Part shown: positions 1 to 10,869 of the stretch, one piece after another
Position numbering within the stretch: the first letter of the stretch is position 1
Layout of the letters: each line of letters starts with the position of its first letter
Assembly (NCBI GenBank): GCA_014529385.2
Contig: CM043948.1
Location: 24,174,451 to 24,238,450, forward strand
DNA length: 64,000 bases
Reading direction: 5' to 3'
DNA from: Adiantum capillus-veneris
Lineage: Eukaryota; Streptophyta; Polypodiopsida; Polypodiales; Pteridaceae
The notes under the pieces: generated by a model
The model's input: only the letters and a program-made list of their open reading frames with translations
Database searches by the model: none
What the model was told of the DNA's origin: nothing
Translations under genes and position numbers: made by a program

Positions 1-851
1 ACGCACAAACTTGGTGGTCTACCCTACTTCTACCGAGGGAGGCACCAACAAAGTGGCTTCAATTAGAAAGAGTGTTTACTTCCTCATGGCTCACTCATGT
101 GATGTGATCACCGCTTGGAATCATTTGAGGATGACCAAGGACGCTACATTAGATACTAGGACGATACTTTAGATACTAACTGTCAGAGATTTTGGGATAC
201 TTTCTTACTAGCCTCTTCTTTCAAGAAAATTACGATCAAGCAACAGGTAGAGTGATTTTGCTGTGGTCTACCTAAAGAGATATGAGATTATTGTTTGCTG
301 CAGAAGTCCGAGTCCATGCAACAATTGATGGGACATGTAAAGCAAGGGTTTGCAATGCATGGGGGCACTCTTATGTACCCCACAAATAGATTAGTCACAG
401 CTCGGACCGGACAAGGTACGAGCAACAATAACAAAAGGAAGGGAAAACAACAAAAGAAGAGACCTTTAGGCCCTTGACTGTTGGTAGAGCAACGGGCCGA
501 ATACTTCAAGGAGGATAAATGTTACGGTTGTGGAGAATATGGGCATGTACTAGCCAGGTGCCCTAACAAGGCACCAAAAGAACAACCATATGACAAGCCT
601 GAGAACAGCCATTTCCAGATTAACTACTTCCCTACGTAATACTAAAGAAAAGCCCTGACAACAAAATGTCAAATTTGTCTGACCTTGAGAAGGAACGACA
701 TGATTTTTTGCAAGCTCAAGTTGACTGCTTCTTAGAAGGCTTACCAGGGGAGTTACCTCCTCAATGTCGTGAAGATCACAGGATTGATTTGATTTCAGGC
801 AGTATACCATCGATCTGGCCACCTTACAGAGTATCAAAAGCCCAAAAATAA
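1..851 (+). pseudogene. gypsy gag-to-RT-linker remnant (family A/B)
   Basis: Broken capsid-to-polymerase segment of a Ty3/gypsy element that runs off the left edge. The first ~470 bases follow the gag of the better copy at 9797-10090 in the same order, including a QLMGHVKQGFA stretch like ELMGHAKRGFA there. A CCHC zinc knuckle (CYGCGEYGHVLARC) is readable at 520-561; this RNA-binding motif marks the nucleocapsid end of gag. Bases 666-851 encode the conserved linker before reverse transcriptase (LEKERHDFLQAQ, GELPP, DHRIDLISGS), also seen at 62930-63484. Most of the protease between the knuckle and this linker is missing, and the frame is interrupted by stops. The segment stops abruptly where the next LTR begins. 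It is non-functional. Confidence 0.75.
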
Positions 852-971
852 AGGAAAGGCTCTTTCTCTCTCTTGCTTGTCAAATAAAGCAAGTCCAAAA
901 AGCTGTCCATAAAAGTAGCTTTTAATATAAAGCAGAAGAGCTCTCTCTCAAGCTTGCGTAGAAAAAGCAAG

Positions 972-1019
<48 letters not shown>

Positions 1020-1235
1020 GCGTAGCCAAAAAGGTGCCAAAAGCTAAGCGTTGATTGCGGTGGAAATCACGGGATTCCGTACTGCTGCCACGTGGCACCA
1101 CCTCCGCCATTTCTGGGTGTTGACCGTACGTAGCAGCCACGTCATCATTCAGCCTGTCCTTCCCCGGGACTGTCCATGCTTTAGGGGGGGAAAGGTGTGT
1201 GTGTACATTGGGCAGCCACGTCACAGTTTGTGACA
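852..1235 (-). repeat. LTR of minus-strand gypsy element (family A/B), diverged
   Basis: On the minus strand the LTR starts at 1235 with TGTCACAAACTG, directly after a polypurine tract (1236-1250). It contains the U3 units typical of this family (GCCACGTCA and CCGTAC on the plus strand). The low end is diffuse: I place it where the preceding gag remnant stops. It includes the CT microsatellite listed separately. Confidence 0.6.
974..1015. repeat. (CT)n microsatellite
   Basis: About 21 perfect CT dinucleotides inside the LTR at 852-1235. Reading frames crossing it encode only repeats and are not genes. Confidence 0.95.
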
Positions 1236-2866
1236 TACCCCCCTCTTGAAAGCATTGTAATCGCCCTCGATTACGCCTGCAAAACAAACAGAGGCCATAA
1301 ACCGTCTTAGCAGAAACTGACTATTAGTACCTACGCACTAGGAACACATATCTAGCACATGTACCAATTGACAGTCACATCACACGACATCAGAGGACAT
1401 CACTAGACATCACAGGACATCACATGACAATCAACATTCATTTGGATCTTAGACCATGATTTATCGGCAATGTAGTTAGCAATCACATCTAGATCCACTC
1501 AGGACCTCATAGATGCCTGATTGACTAACCCCCTATTGCAACCATGTCTATTCGAGATCATTTAGACCAAAATGTTGCAGTCATTTAGTCTATCAGTTCC
1601 TGCGTTTCAAAACAAGTCAAGAACAAATCAGTTTCATATTCCGAAATTTCATTTCATTAAGTTATACATCAGAATACTGTCAGCTCTGAGTATCCCTGAA
1701 GCTCAAAGAGACATCAGTGACTAGTATCCTAAAAATCAAGGCATCTGTTGACATAGGAGCGGAGTAACTTCCCTCTTGTGCATCCCACTGCACCAGATCT
1801 GCGGCCAAGCTGAATTCTGGGTTCCATTTGAAATAGACTATGCTAAACCAAAAGCTTCAAGGTAAAGGTTCACAATCTGAGGAGTATCTGCTAGGTCCTC
1901 CTCCTCCATCCACTTCGCATCCAATGCAGGATAGTTCTTGAATTTAACCAAGAACCGCCTTCTTACTTTACTCTTATTCTTTCTGTCCTTATGTGCCAAA
2001 ATCTGTTTAGGAACAAGGATCTCGTTTTTCTCCACTTCGGGTTGCTCATGGGGCTCCCCATCTTCGGGCACATCACCTTTAAAAGGTTTCAAGAGACTGA
2101 CATGAAATGCATTGTGAATCCTCCAAGTGTCAGGCAGTTTCAATCGAAAGGAGACATTAGTGATCTTTTCGGAGATCTGGAAAGGTTCGTAGTATCGGAT
2201 ACTAAGCTTTGGAAAAAGCCTCTCCTTTTTCTTCTTCTTTCTCAGGCGTGCCTTCTCAAAACGTAAGAGCACCCAATCATCCTTTTTCAATTTCGAATCG
2301 CGACGATGGTGATCTATTGCCTTTTTCTGTCTTTCCTGAGATTTCTGCAAAGCCTCGCGGACCTTGGCAAAAGCCGTGTCTAAGTCGCGTGTATACTCAT
2401 CAGCTTCAAAAATCTTACCTTTTGTGCTTAGGAAGGGTGGAACCTTCACGACACCTTCAATAATCTCAAATGGCACCTTCCTTGTCGAAGAGTGGATTGT
2501 GTTGTTGTAGGCAAATTCCACCAAAGGTAGATACTTTTTCCATTGAGTCTTTTGATCCGAGATATAAGACTTCAATAAATCTAAAACCACTGAATTGGCA
2601 ATCTCAGATTGCCCGTCTGTGTGCGGGTGGAAAGATGACGAGAACTGGAATCGCGTGCCAATGTTCTCCCAAATTGCCTTCCCAAAACAAACTCGTAAAT
2701 CTGGGTGAAAATTTGGGCCACAAACAGTCTCGCTAAGTGATCCGGCTTGACTGTTTTCTTCACTGGAATGAAATGAGCCTGATTGCTAAATCTGTCAATA
2801 ACAGTCCACATACCATCGTGACCACTTTGTGTTCTGGGGAGATAAAAAATGAAATCCATTGCAATA
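1236..2866 (-). pseudogene. gypsy integrase plus chromodomain and 3' UTR, 5'-truncated
   Basis: Minus-strand 3' part of a family A/B gypsy. From 2866 downward: start of the integrase core (IAMDFIF, DRFSNQAHF), then DLLKSYISDQKTQWKKYLPL with VEFAYNNT (2590-2480), the GPY-like region (LRFEKARLRKKKKKERLF, YYEPFQISEKI) and a C-terminal chromodomain (FLVKFKNYPALDAKWMEEEDL) ending at about 1838. The chromodomain would steer integration to modified histones. The core is broken by frameshifts near 2590-2750, and everything upstream of integrase is missing because the element was cut at 2866. Bases 1251-1837 are a long 3' UTR; a short ACATCAC repeat lies at 1376-1430. The PPT at 1236-1250 abuts the LTR. 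Confidence 0.85.
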
Positions 2867-2871
2867 CTAGG

Positions 2872-2961
2872 AGGACTCAGTAGAAGCAGAAGAAGTGGAG
2901 ACAATGAGGCAGGCACCCAATAGTCAGGCAACACCTTAGCAGGAGCCCAATCGTTTTCTCA
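2872..2961 (+). repeat. Dispersed tandem duplication, copy 1
   Basis: About 90 bases repeated at 3113-3202 with a 241-base offset (ACTCAGTAGAAGCA...GTTTTCTCAAG at both ends, roughly 85-90% alike by eye). It is an internal duplication within the E-family LTR fragment. Confidence 0.8.
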
Positions 2962-3112
2962 AGAAGAAGAAGATCAGCGTTTTAGTATTTTTTAGAGCAT
3001 TGAACCCTTTTTGCCAAAGTACACATTTTTCACTTATTTATTAATAAGTGACTTTTGTTGAAAAAGTAGGTAGGGAAAATTGCTAAGAAACTATAAAAGA
3101 AACCCATTGGGC

Positions 3113-3202
3113 ACTCAGTAGAAGCAAAAGAAGCAGAGACAATGAGGCAAGCACCTAGCAGTCAGGCAACACATGAGCAGGAGCCTAGCGTTTTCTCAAG
3201 TT
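3113..3202 (+). repeat. Dispersed tandem duplication, copy 2
   Basis: Second copy of the ~90-base unit at 2872-2961. This copy sits in the normal LTR order, so the first is the extra one. Confidence 0.8.
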
Positions 3203-4016
3203 TTAAAAGATCAACGTTTTCAGCCACTACCACCAGCATTTTCAGTTTTCAGCCTTTGCCTCGCAAGAACCCGCATCCTCTGGTTACAGATCCTCGCCAG
3301 ATTCCCCATATAGTACCATATCAGCCTACCGTTTTCAGAATTCAGCAGATCAGCTAGCGTTTCAAATTTCAGGCAGATCAGCCAGCATTTTTGCATTTTA
3401 GCCCTGGTCTGGCGAAGCAATTGCAGATTCAGGCCGCAGTACCGCCACAGTAGCAAATCCCTAGCAAAGCATCTAGCGCTTTCAATTTTCAGCCTTGACA
3501 CCATCATCGTCGACACCACCGTGGAAGTCGACATCATCATCGTCATCGCATATCCCTCCCTATCTTGATGACAACACCTTCGTCAGCGTCATCACAGATC
3601 CCTATCTTGACGACGACACCTTCGTTGCCATCGTCACAGATCCCAGACTTCACGACGACACCTTCGTCGGTCATCGTCATAGTCTCCATCGTCGTCGTCG
3701 ACATTGTCATCATCAAGTACCACAACATCTAGAAGCATTGTACCAAACGTTGTGCAATCTAAACCTCTCTAACAATAGAGAGGGGGGGGCCCTTGGAGAG
3801 GGGTTTGGGACCCCATCTGGTGTCGTCTCTTCTCTCTCTCTAGTACTCTTTTGCACACTCACTCACAATTTGCATTCCACTCTCGTGTTTGTTCCTTGCA
3901 CATTGTCTCATTAAGTTGAGGAAGGCTCTCCCTTTCTCTAAGTAAAAGGAACCTTGAGCACTTACTGTTCACTCATCCTGAGCCATACACATCATTTACT
4001 TCTACTGCACCTTACA

Positions 4017-4411
4017 ATCACTGATTTTCCTTTGGAATTCAGGGATACTTATGGGTTGAGAGTATTCTGCTAGATGACTTTATGAAAGAAGTACTCCGAA
4101 AGGGGGAATTCCCAAAAATGAATATGATTTTTGTGCTCACTGTGTTTGAGTGTAGGCTTGAAAGACGAAATGACTGCAGCATTTTGGTCTTAAGAATCTA
4201 TAGACATGATCGCAATAAGAATTAGCTAATCCGACATCAATGAGGTGCAGGATGGATCTAGATGCGATTGCTAATACATTGCCAGGAATCATGGTCGTAG
4301 ATCTGGAATCAATTTCTATGTGATTGATATGATGTGAATGTGCACTGATTGAGTCGTCTTTGGGCAAGTGCTAGATTTGTGTTTGTCTAGTGCGTCGATA
4401 CTTAGAGTTAG
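4017..4411 (+). other. gypsy 3' UTR remnant (family A/B)
   Basis: Non-coding. It aligns by eye with the 3' UTR of the A element at 13725-14115: TTCAGGGATA, GTATTCTGYTRKATGACTTTATGAA, AATGACTGCA, GATCTAGATGCGATTGCTAA and CTAGTGCGTCG occur in the same order. It is the target into which the next minus-strand element inserted. Confidence 0.7.
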
Positions 4412-4984
4412 TGTAACAAACTTGGACACCCCAAGTCTAGATTCTGTCGCGACACAACAAAGATTCACTTCAAAACAATCCACAATTCTAGAGTCGACAC
4501 AATACGGTGTAGTTCGGTGCCAAGAGAGATTGGCCCCAAAGACTGGTGCCCCTTTTGGTATTTCTTTTATATCAATCTTTGAGCAAAGTACAACTCCGGC
4601 GGGTGCTCGCTCTTAGACTCTGCGTCCAGATGCTCTGAGAAGTGAGCCCCTTGCGTCCTCATTAACATTACAAGGGGTGCTAGAATCAGAGCCCCAAAAG
4701 CAAGTAATCTCTAAAAGCAAACTATCCCAAAAGCTACCAGTCAAAAACAGAAGCCAGCACAGCTTGCGGAAATCCATACAGCCACGTCAACACTGTCAGC
4801 GCGATCTGCGAAAATCCGTACATCCTCGTCTGCAGTTAGCGCAATCTGCGGCGTCCGTAAAACTACCACGTCAGCAGTCTTCTATGCAAACTTTAATGCC
4901 TAGTTGTCCCTTTGGCCCCTCGGCAGTTGTCCGTAAGTTGGCACAACTTATTAGTTGGGAATTCCACGTCATCAGTTTGTGACA
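4412..4984 (-). repeat. 3' LTR of minus-strand gypsy element (family A)
   Basis: 573 bases. The minus-strand start is TGTCACAAACTG at 4984, after a PPT (4985-4998); the end is TGTTACA at 4412, next to a GGTGTCC stretch characteristic of A LTRs (compare 14800 and 40795). It holds the shared CCAAAAGGGGCACC block (4532-4570, minus) and several CCACGTCA/CCGTAC U3 units. Confidence 0.85.
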
Positions 4985-7103
4985 TACCCCCCTCTTGAAA
5001 GAATTGTAATCGCCCTCGATTACGCCTGCAAAACAGACAGAGGCCAGAAACCAATTCAGTAGACATTGACTCTAGGTACCGACGCACTAGACACGACACA
5101 TTTGGAACTTGTACTAAGACGATAGTCACATCACTGCACATGACATCATAGGCCATCACATGACAAATCAATCACAAAAAAATTCATTCCAAATCTCAGG
5201 CCATGACTGCCAACAATGTATTTAGTAACCGCATCTAGATCCATCCTGGACCTCACTGATGCCGGATTAACTAATTCTTATTGCGATCATGTCTATAGAG
5301 ATTTATGAGACCGAAATGCTACAATCATTTTGTCTTTCAGTTCTTGCACTCAAACAAGTCACATGAGAGTACAAATCATTCATATTCAATTTCGGGAATT
5401 TTGTTTCATAAACTCATTATTCATACAGCAGAATACTGTCAGCCAAGCAGTATCCCTGAAACCCAAAGGGGACATCGGTGACCTTATTCAGCGAGGTAAT
5501 CTGTTGACAAAGGAGCGGAGTGACTCCCCTCTTGTGCAATCCTTTTGCACCAGATTCACTCTTGTTGATCTGTGGGATCTATCAGAGTAGACGATGCTAA
5601 ACCGAATGCTTCAAGGTAAAGTTTCAAAATTTGAGGAGTATCTGCTAGGTCCTCCTCCTCCATCCACTTCGCATCCAATGCAGGATAGTTCTTGAATTTG
5701 ACCAAGAACCGCCTAGTCGCTTTACCTTTTATCTTTTTGTCCGTGTGTGCCAAAATCTGTTCTGGAACGAGTATCTCCTCACTTTCCTCCACTTCGGGTT
5801 GCTCATCAAACTCCCCATCAACTGGCACATCGCCTTTAAAAGGCTTCAGTAGACTCACATGAAAAGCATTGTGAATCTTCCAAGTATCGGGCAGCTTGAG
5901 TCTGAAGGAGACATCATTTATCTTTTCTTTTATTTGGAAAGGGCCATAGTACCTCATGCTAGGCTTTGGAAAAAGCCACTCCTTTCCTTTTCGTTTTCTT
6001 AGGTGTGCCTTCTCAAAACGTAAGAGCACCTAATCGTCTTCCTTTAGTTTCAAATCTCGTCGATGTCGATCTGCTGCCTTCTTATGTGGTTCTTGATACT
6101 TGTCTAAAGCCTGCGGACCTTGGCAAAAGCAGTGTCCAAGTCCCTCGTGTATTGGTTGGCTTAAAAAATCTTGTCTTTAGTGTTGAGAAAGGGTGGAACC
6201 TTCTAAGCACCTTCAACAATCTTGAATGGCGCCTTTCCCGTGGAAGAGTGAATCGTGTTGTTGTAGGCAAATTTCACCAAAGGATTTTTTTTTTCCCATT
6301 GAGTCTTCTGAACAGAGTTGTAAGACTTCAATAAATCGAGAACAATTGAATTTGCAATCTCAGATTGCCTATCTGTGTGCGGGTGGAATGATGACGAGAA
6401 TTGCAACCGCGTGCCAATGTTCTCGCAAATAGCCCTCCAAAACAAACTCGTGAATGAGGGATCTCTGTGGGAGACTATCGTCTCAGGCATGCCATGTAAT
6501 CGAAATATCTGTGCAATAAACAGTCTTGCTAAATGGTCCGGCTTGATTGTTTTCTTCACTGGAATGAAGTGAGCTTGCTTGCTAAATCTGTCAATGACAG
6601 TCCAAATGCCATCGTGCCCACTCTATGTCTTCGGGAGATGAAAGATGAAATCCATTGCAATACTTTCCTGGGGCGGGTGGGAATGGGTAAAGGCTGTAGT
6701 AATCCTTGTGCCTTATGCCTGTCAAACTTGACCTTATGGCATACTAAACAACTGCGAACAAAGTCGTCCACATCCTTCTTGAGTCTCGACCAAAAGAAAT
6801 AACGCTCTACACCTTTCAAGGTGGTATGAATGCCTTGGTGACCTGTAAAAGGTGGACAATGGCTCTCAATCAAAACCTTTTCCCTCAACGGCTGTGTAAC
6901 ACACATCATTGTTTTCTTCATCAAGTAGCCATCCCGTATGGAATATCCTAGCACTATCTCGCCATTCTGTATCTGAGTTAAAACATCGGTAAAATCTGGA
7001 TTGATGGCGTACTGGTCAACCATATCTTCGAAGCTCCTATGATGGATTGCGTAAATAGCCAAGACGAGGGGCTTCCGAGACAATGCATTTGCCACTAAGT
7101 TTT
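4985..7103 (-). pseudogene. gypsy RNase H end, integrase and chromodomain, 5'-truncated
   Basis: Minus-strand pol of family A. From high to low: end of RNase H/connector and integrase zinc-binding region (7070-6700: PPFTGHQGIHTTLKG, RSCLVCHKVKFDRHK), catalytic core (6560-6203: PDHLARLFIAQIFRLHG, SHRDPSFTSLFWR, SSSFHPHTDRQSE), and C-terminal domain plus chromodomain (6029-5556: LRFEKAHLRKRKGKEWLF, FLVKFKNYPALDAKWMEEE). It is broken into at least three frames. The 3' UTR is 5001-5555. The gag-RT half is absent because a plus-strand LTR interrupts it at 7104. Confidence 0.85.
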
Positions 7104-7705
7104 TGTAACAAACTGTTGACGTGTCAAAGCCCTGAAGAATGGAGCCAACTTGCAGATGCCGGCGGAGGGGCCTAAACCCTAGAAGAAGCAAAAGCAACAG
7201 AAGAAGAAAGCATCAGATTTCCGTCGGCCTGTTGACGTGGCAGATTGTACGAATTTTCGGATTTCACGTTGAACTGATGACGTGGCAAATTGTACGGATT
7301 TTCGCTTGCGTTGATTGCTGACGTGGCAGCTGTACGAAATTCCGTGATTTACGTTGGCAGCTTTTTGGCTTTGCTTTTGGACCAGATGCTTTTGAGTTTG
7401 AAGGCTTTTTACTGTAAATTGCTTTTGCGGCCTAGGGCCTTTAAAAATGAGGCCATGGACTCATTCTCGGGCATGCTTCCTGGAGAAGGTGCAGAGTATG
7501 GAGTATCGGCTTGTACTGAGTTGATGCAATATAAAGAAACACCGAAAGGGGCGCCAAGATTTGGGGCCAATACTCTCTGGGGTGGAATCCCGCCACTTCG
7601 TGTCGCGTGTCGTCTCTCTCTTTCAGTTCATCAGTTGTTATTGAAGTGCTAAAAGTGTGTTTAGTCTGTTCTTTCCTATTGGCACGTGGTGCCCGTCTTG
7701 TGACA
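7104..7705 (+). repeat. LTR, plus strand (family B)
   Basis: 602 bases from TGTAACAAACTG to ..CTTGTGACA. Immediately followed by a primer site GGGTATCAGAGC (7707-7718; tRNA-iMet type, first base G instead of T). It contains three U3 modules of TGACGTGGC followed by TGTACGRA (about 7232-7345), the shared block ACCGAAAGGGGCGCC...TTTGGGGCC (7531-7568), and the B terminus GGCACGTGGTGCC. It is the insertion that cut the minus-strand pol ending at 7103. Confidence 0.85.
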
Positions 7706-8744
7706 GGGGTATCAGAGCATCAGGCGTGTGCTTTTCTGGATGCACACCGGTCCTACAAAAGAGCAGACAAAGCTATTGGAATTTTATTTGAGGTATCTTC
7801 GGCCTCTGACCCTGCAAAAGAGCAGGAGTGCAGATGGACTCGGCAAATGAGACTATACGTGATTGGCCCGATTTGAAGATGTCCATAAAGTTAGAAGCTT
7901 CTTGGGCTTATGTTCTTACTAACTGCGGTTCATTAGAAAGTTTGCAGAGGTTGCTTCCCCTTTGCATATCTTGACACAGAAAGCAGTCCCTTTCTCTTGG
8001 GGACCCATAGAGGTGACTGCCTTTCAGACCTTGAAAGAGAAATTGACTACGGGACCAGTTTTGACTTTGCCGGATTTGCAAAAGTCATTTGAAGTATATT
8101 GTGATGCTTGTGGTCGTAGTCTGGGTGCGGTCTTAATGCAAGAAGGCCATGTCATTGCCTATGAGAGTTGATTGTTTTCAAGGCCGGAATTGACAACACA
8201 GATTTATGAGAGAGAGCTTTTGGCGGTTATCCATGCTCTTACTCAGTGGCGACATTACCTACTCGGAGCCGATTTTACGGTCTTCACTGATCATCAGAGT
8301 TTACGCTACTTCTTGTCACAAAAGCAGCTTTCGGAAAAGCAGATGCGGTGGGCTAACATCTTGTCACAGTTTTACTTCCAGATTCTCCATGTGTAGGGAC
8401 AAAAGAACTTGTTGGCAGGTGCTTTGTCCCGAAAGCCGTTAGTCTTGGCTATTTTCACGATTCATCATAGAAGCTTCGAGGACATGGTCGATCAGTACGC
8501 CACAGATCCAAAATTTTCAGATGTATTCAGTTGAATACAGAATAGGTGGGAGATTCCATTCGGGATGGCTACTTGATGAAGAAAACGATGTTGTACGTTA
8601 CACAACTGTTGAGGGAAAAGGTTCTAACCGAATGCCACTGTCTACCATTTATGGGTCACCGCGGCATTGATACCACCTTGAAAGGTGTCGAGCGATACTT
8701 CTTTTGGCCGAGAGTCAAGAAGGACGTGGACGATTTTGTGACCG
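7706..8744 (+). pseudogene. gypsy RT end, RNase H and integrase N-terminus, internally deleted
   Basis: After the primer site there is only ~120 bases of leader. Near 7829 the sequence jumps to the last part of RT (CAGATGGACTCGGC..., compare 11566), so gag, protease and most of RT were deleted. RNase H is readable at 7962-8440: FEVYCDACGRSLGAVLMQ, YERELLAVIHALTQWRHY, FTVFTDHQSLRYF with the D, E and D positions present. The integrase zinc-binding start (FMGHRGIDTTLKGVERYFF) ends at 8744 inside KKDVDDFV. In-frame stops at 8169 and 8394. Confidence 0.8.
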
Positions 8745-8996
8745 CGAGCAAATATCCTCCTTGGATTGGGCAGCCACTAAATCTTAAATCTACCGCGATA
8801 GCTCCGTAACGTCTGTGTGTCGACCTCCCACTGAACGGGCTCTAGTGCAACACTTGCAAACAAATGAGGTGGAGGCGGAGAGCAGAATGGAAGCGCCAGA
8901 GAGAGATAAAGAGATCGCAAGCAAAAACGATGGAGAAGAGAGATCGCAGCTGAATTGAAAATGCTAGAGTTTGGGTACAGAGAATGCTACAAAGCT
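8745..8996. other. Unassigned DNA, left target flank of the 9002 element
   Basis: No recognisable ORF or repeat family. Before the gypsy insertion this was contiguous with 14821-15262, because the duplicated target GTAAA (8997-9001 and 14816-14820) joins them. It could be part of an older, unrecognised element. Confidence 0.5.
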
Positions 8997-9001
8997 GTAA
9001 A

Positions 9002-9461
9002 TGTCACAAACTGATGACGTGTCATGGCCCTGGACAAGGGAGCAGCAGAGGGCACACCCACACTCCCCGGCTGGTAGAAAAAAAAACGCGCAACAAGTGT
9101 TGACGTGGCGGCAATGTACGGTCCTCTGTAATTTGCGGCGGAAAATCCGTTGACAGGGCTGACGTGGCTGGCTATACGGATCCCGCTTTTCACGCTGCAG
9201 ACAGTACGGCAACTCTTGCTTTTGTGTTGGGAAAAATCCTACGCAAGCTGAAAATTACAAGCTTTTGGGCTTTGCTTTATTTTAAAAGAAGCTTTTGATT
9301 TTTGAAGCTTTTGGGGCTCTGCTTTTAGCAACCCTTGTAACCTTTATAAAGAACCCAAGGGGGCTCCCTCTGCATGGCATTTGGACGCAGAGTCTGAGAG
9401 CGAGCACCCGTGGGAGTTGTACTTTGCTCGAAGATTAATAAAAAAAGAAATACCAAAAGGG
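9002..9461 (+). repeat. 5' LTR of the 9002 element, 3'-truncated
   Basis: Matches 14208-14672 of the 3' LTR closely, then stops inside the shared AAATACCAAAAGGGGC block and jumps directly into gag. The final ~150 bases of LTR and the tRNA primer site are gone. Confidence 0.85.
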
Positions 9462-9462
9462 G

Positions 9463-10309
9463 CAGATGAGTGGAGAAAAGCAGAACCTGTACTCGCAGAA
9501 AGACATGGACAAGCGAAGCACAAAGCAAAGCTTCAGAAAGGGCAAGAAAAAGGCAAAGAAGCCTAGATTTCGCCTAGTTTCTGACAGTTCTACCGAGGAC
9601 TCATCCTCAGATACTTTGAACTCCGACGATCACATGTTTTATGCAAAGAAGAAACATTTTTTAAAAAAACCAACCAATATGACTTCCCCGAAGATAAAAG
9701 CAAGAAGGTGGACAGTCGATTTGAATCCTTTTCTGGGTTCCGTGATGCTCGAACATGGCGGTTCACTCTTCTACTGAGAAAGAAAGCTTCGGTTAAATGA
9801 TTGAAAGGCTTTTTATTTCTTCTTGGCTGACTCGGGAATACGAACGAGATATACGAACTGCTTGGACTCATCTTTGGATGACCAAGGGAGATTCTTTGGA
9901 CGCTTATTGCACGAGATTTTGGAACTCTTTTCTATCAACCTCTTCATTTATGAAGGCCTTGTTTAAGGAACAGATTGAGCGGTTTTGCTGCGAACTTCCT
10001 ACAGAGATCCGAGACCACTGCTTGGAACAGAAGTTGAATTCTTTTGAAGAATTGATGGGTCATGCGAAACGGGGTTTTGCAATACACTGACTTACCCCTT
10101 GATGAGATCTTGACTCAGAGAACCCAACAGACTTCTAATAATGAAAGTAGAAAGAGAAAGAGTTCCAAAGAAAAGGAAAAAAAGATACAGCTCTCCGACA
10201 GACTCTTAGAGAAAGGGCTATCCATCTCAAAGAGGGGCAGTGTTTTGGTTGCGGGTAATTTGGACACATCTCCGCAAAGTGCCCCAAAAGGCACAGCAAG
10301 AACAGATTG
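9463..10309 (+). pseudogene. gag (capsid and zinc knuckle) of the 9002 element
   Basis: Structural gag. A basic stretch (KGKKKAKKPRFRL) and an acidic Ser-rich stretch (DSSTEDSSSDTLNSDD) occur at ~9530-9630. The capsid core is 9797-10090: WTHLWMTKGDSLDAYCTRFW, FCCELPTEIRDHCLEQKLN, ELMGHAKRGFA. A CCHC knuckle (CFGCG, GHISAKC) lies at ~10240-10290 with one in-frame stop. At least two frameshifts and a missing N-terminus make it non-functional. Confidence 0.8.
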
Positions 10310-10436
10310 AAGACAGGCCAGAGAGTTCTAGAGCAGTAGAGATATGTGGCAGAAAAGACAGATGAAAACAGAACTGATACCACATTGCGTGGGGCTCGAA
10401 CCGAATTAGATGAATGAAAGTATAAACTTTGCCGCT

Positions 10437-10760
10437 TTTAGTGAAAGATCAGGAAGCCCTCATTTTCTTTGATGGAGGAGTCAAGGCCGACTTCGTTTTC
10501 ACTTGAATTGGCGGCTCGATTTGGGATTACCTCCGATAGGCTGAGGCCACAGGCAGAGGTAGTTCTAGCGGCACCCGGATGGGATGATGCCATTACACAG
10601 ATCATTGGCAAACTTCGTTTGCAATGTCAAGGGTGTTTAGGGCACGAGGACTTCTACGTAATGCCCTTGGGAGGTTGTGATGTCCTCCCCCTGGTTGACT
10701 CTCGGGCTGAGAAAGCGACTTTGACAAATGAAGGGCACACAGATTGTACTTGATGAAATT
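10437..10760 (+). pseudogene. retropepsin-like protease remnant of the 9002 element
   Basis: KDQEALIFFDGGVKADF gives the aspartic protease active-site region; the triad reads D-G-G where D-S-G or D-T-G is usual. It is followed by IIGKLRLQCQG and YVMPLGGCDVL, conserved in every pol here (compare 33870-33950 and 63650-63720). One stop right after the active site. The family cleaves Gag-Pol in virus-like particles in the cytoplasm. Confidence 0.75.
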
Positions 10761-10869
10761 CAGTTTCTTTCCTCGATTTTCTGGAGAGAATTGAATGATG
10801 ATTGAAGGTCGAATATGTTTTGACCTCGAAAAAAGAACGCCAAGATTTTCTCCACACTCTTGTCTATTG

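Larger units (their letters stand above)
2867..4016 (+). repeat. E-family LTR fragment, plus orientation
   Basis: Matches the reverse complement of the E LTR at 49039-50319 in order: AAGTGACTTTTGTTG and AGTAGGTAGGG (3049-3080), AGCGTTTTC/CAGCATTTTCAG motifs (3186-3490), a GTCATC-rich stretch, the TTGTGCAATC segment, a G-run with GGTGTCGT, then AAAAGGAACCTTGAGCA and a terminal ACTGCACCTTACA at 4016. The first part is missing, cut at 2867. No duplicated target is visible. The plus and minus frames here (3142-3914) are low-complexity and not credible genes. Confidence 0.75.

Noticed and set aside
922-1287. ORFs across CT/GA tracts (also 43073-43599, 59479-59961)
   Set aside because: They encode RE, LS or similar dipeptide repeats from microsatellites with no other support.
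3495-3728. Ser/Thr- and Asp-rich frames at 3495-3914 (plus) and 3543-3728 (minus) as genes
   Set aside because: They arise from GTCATC-type repeats of an E-family LTR, which also occur at 49357-49380 and 59770-59795.
9381-9566. Plus-strand 61-codon frame reading from the LTR into gag
   Set aside because: It crosses the LTR-gag deletion junction in a frame without gag homology after ~9462; the gag-like frame is 9466-9777.
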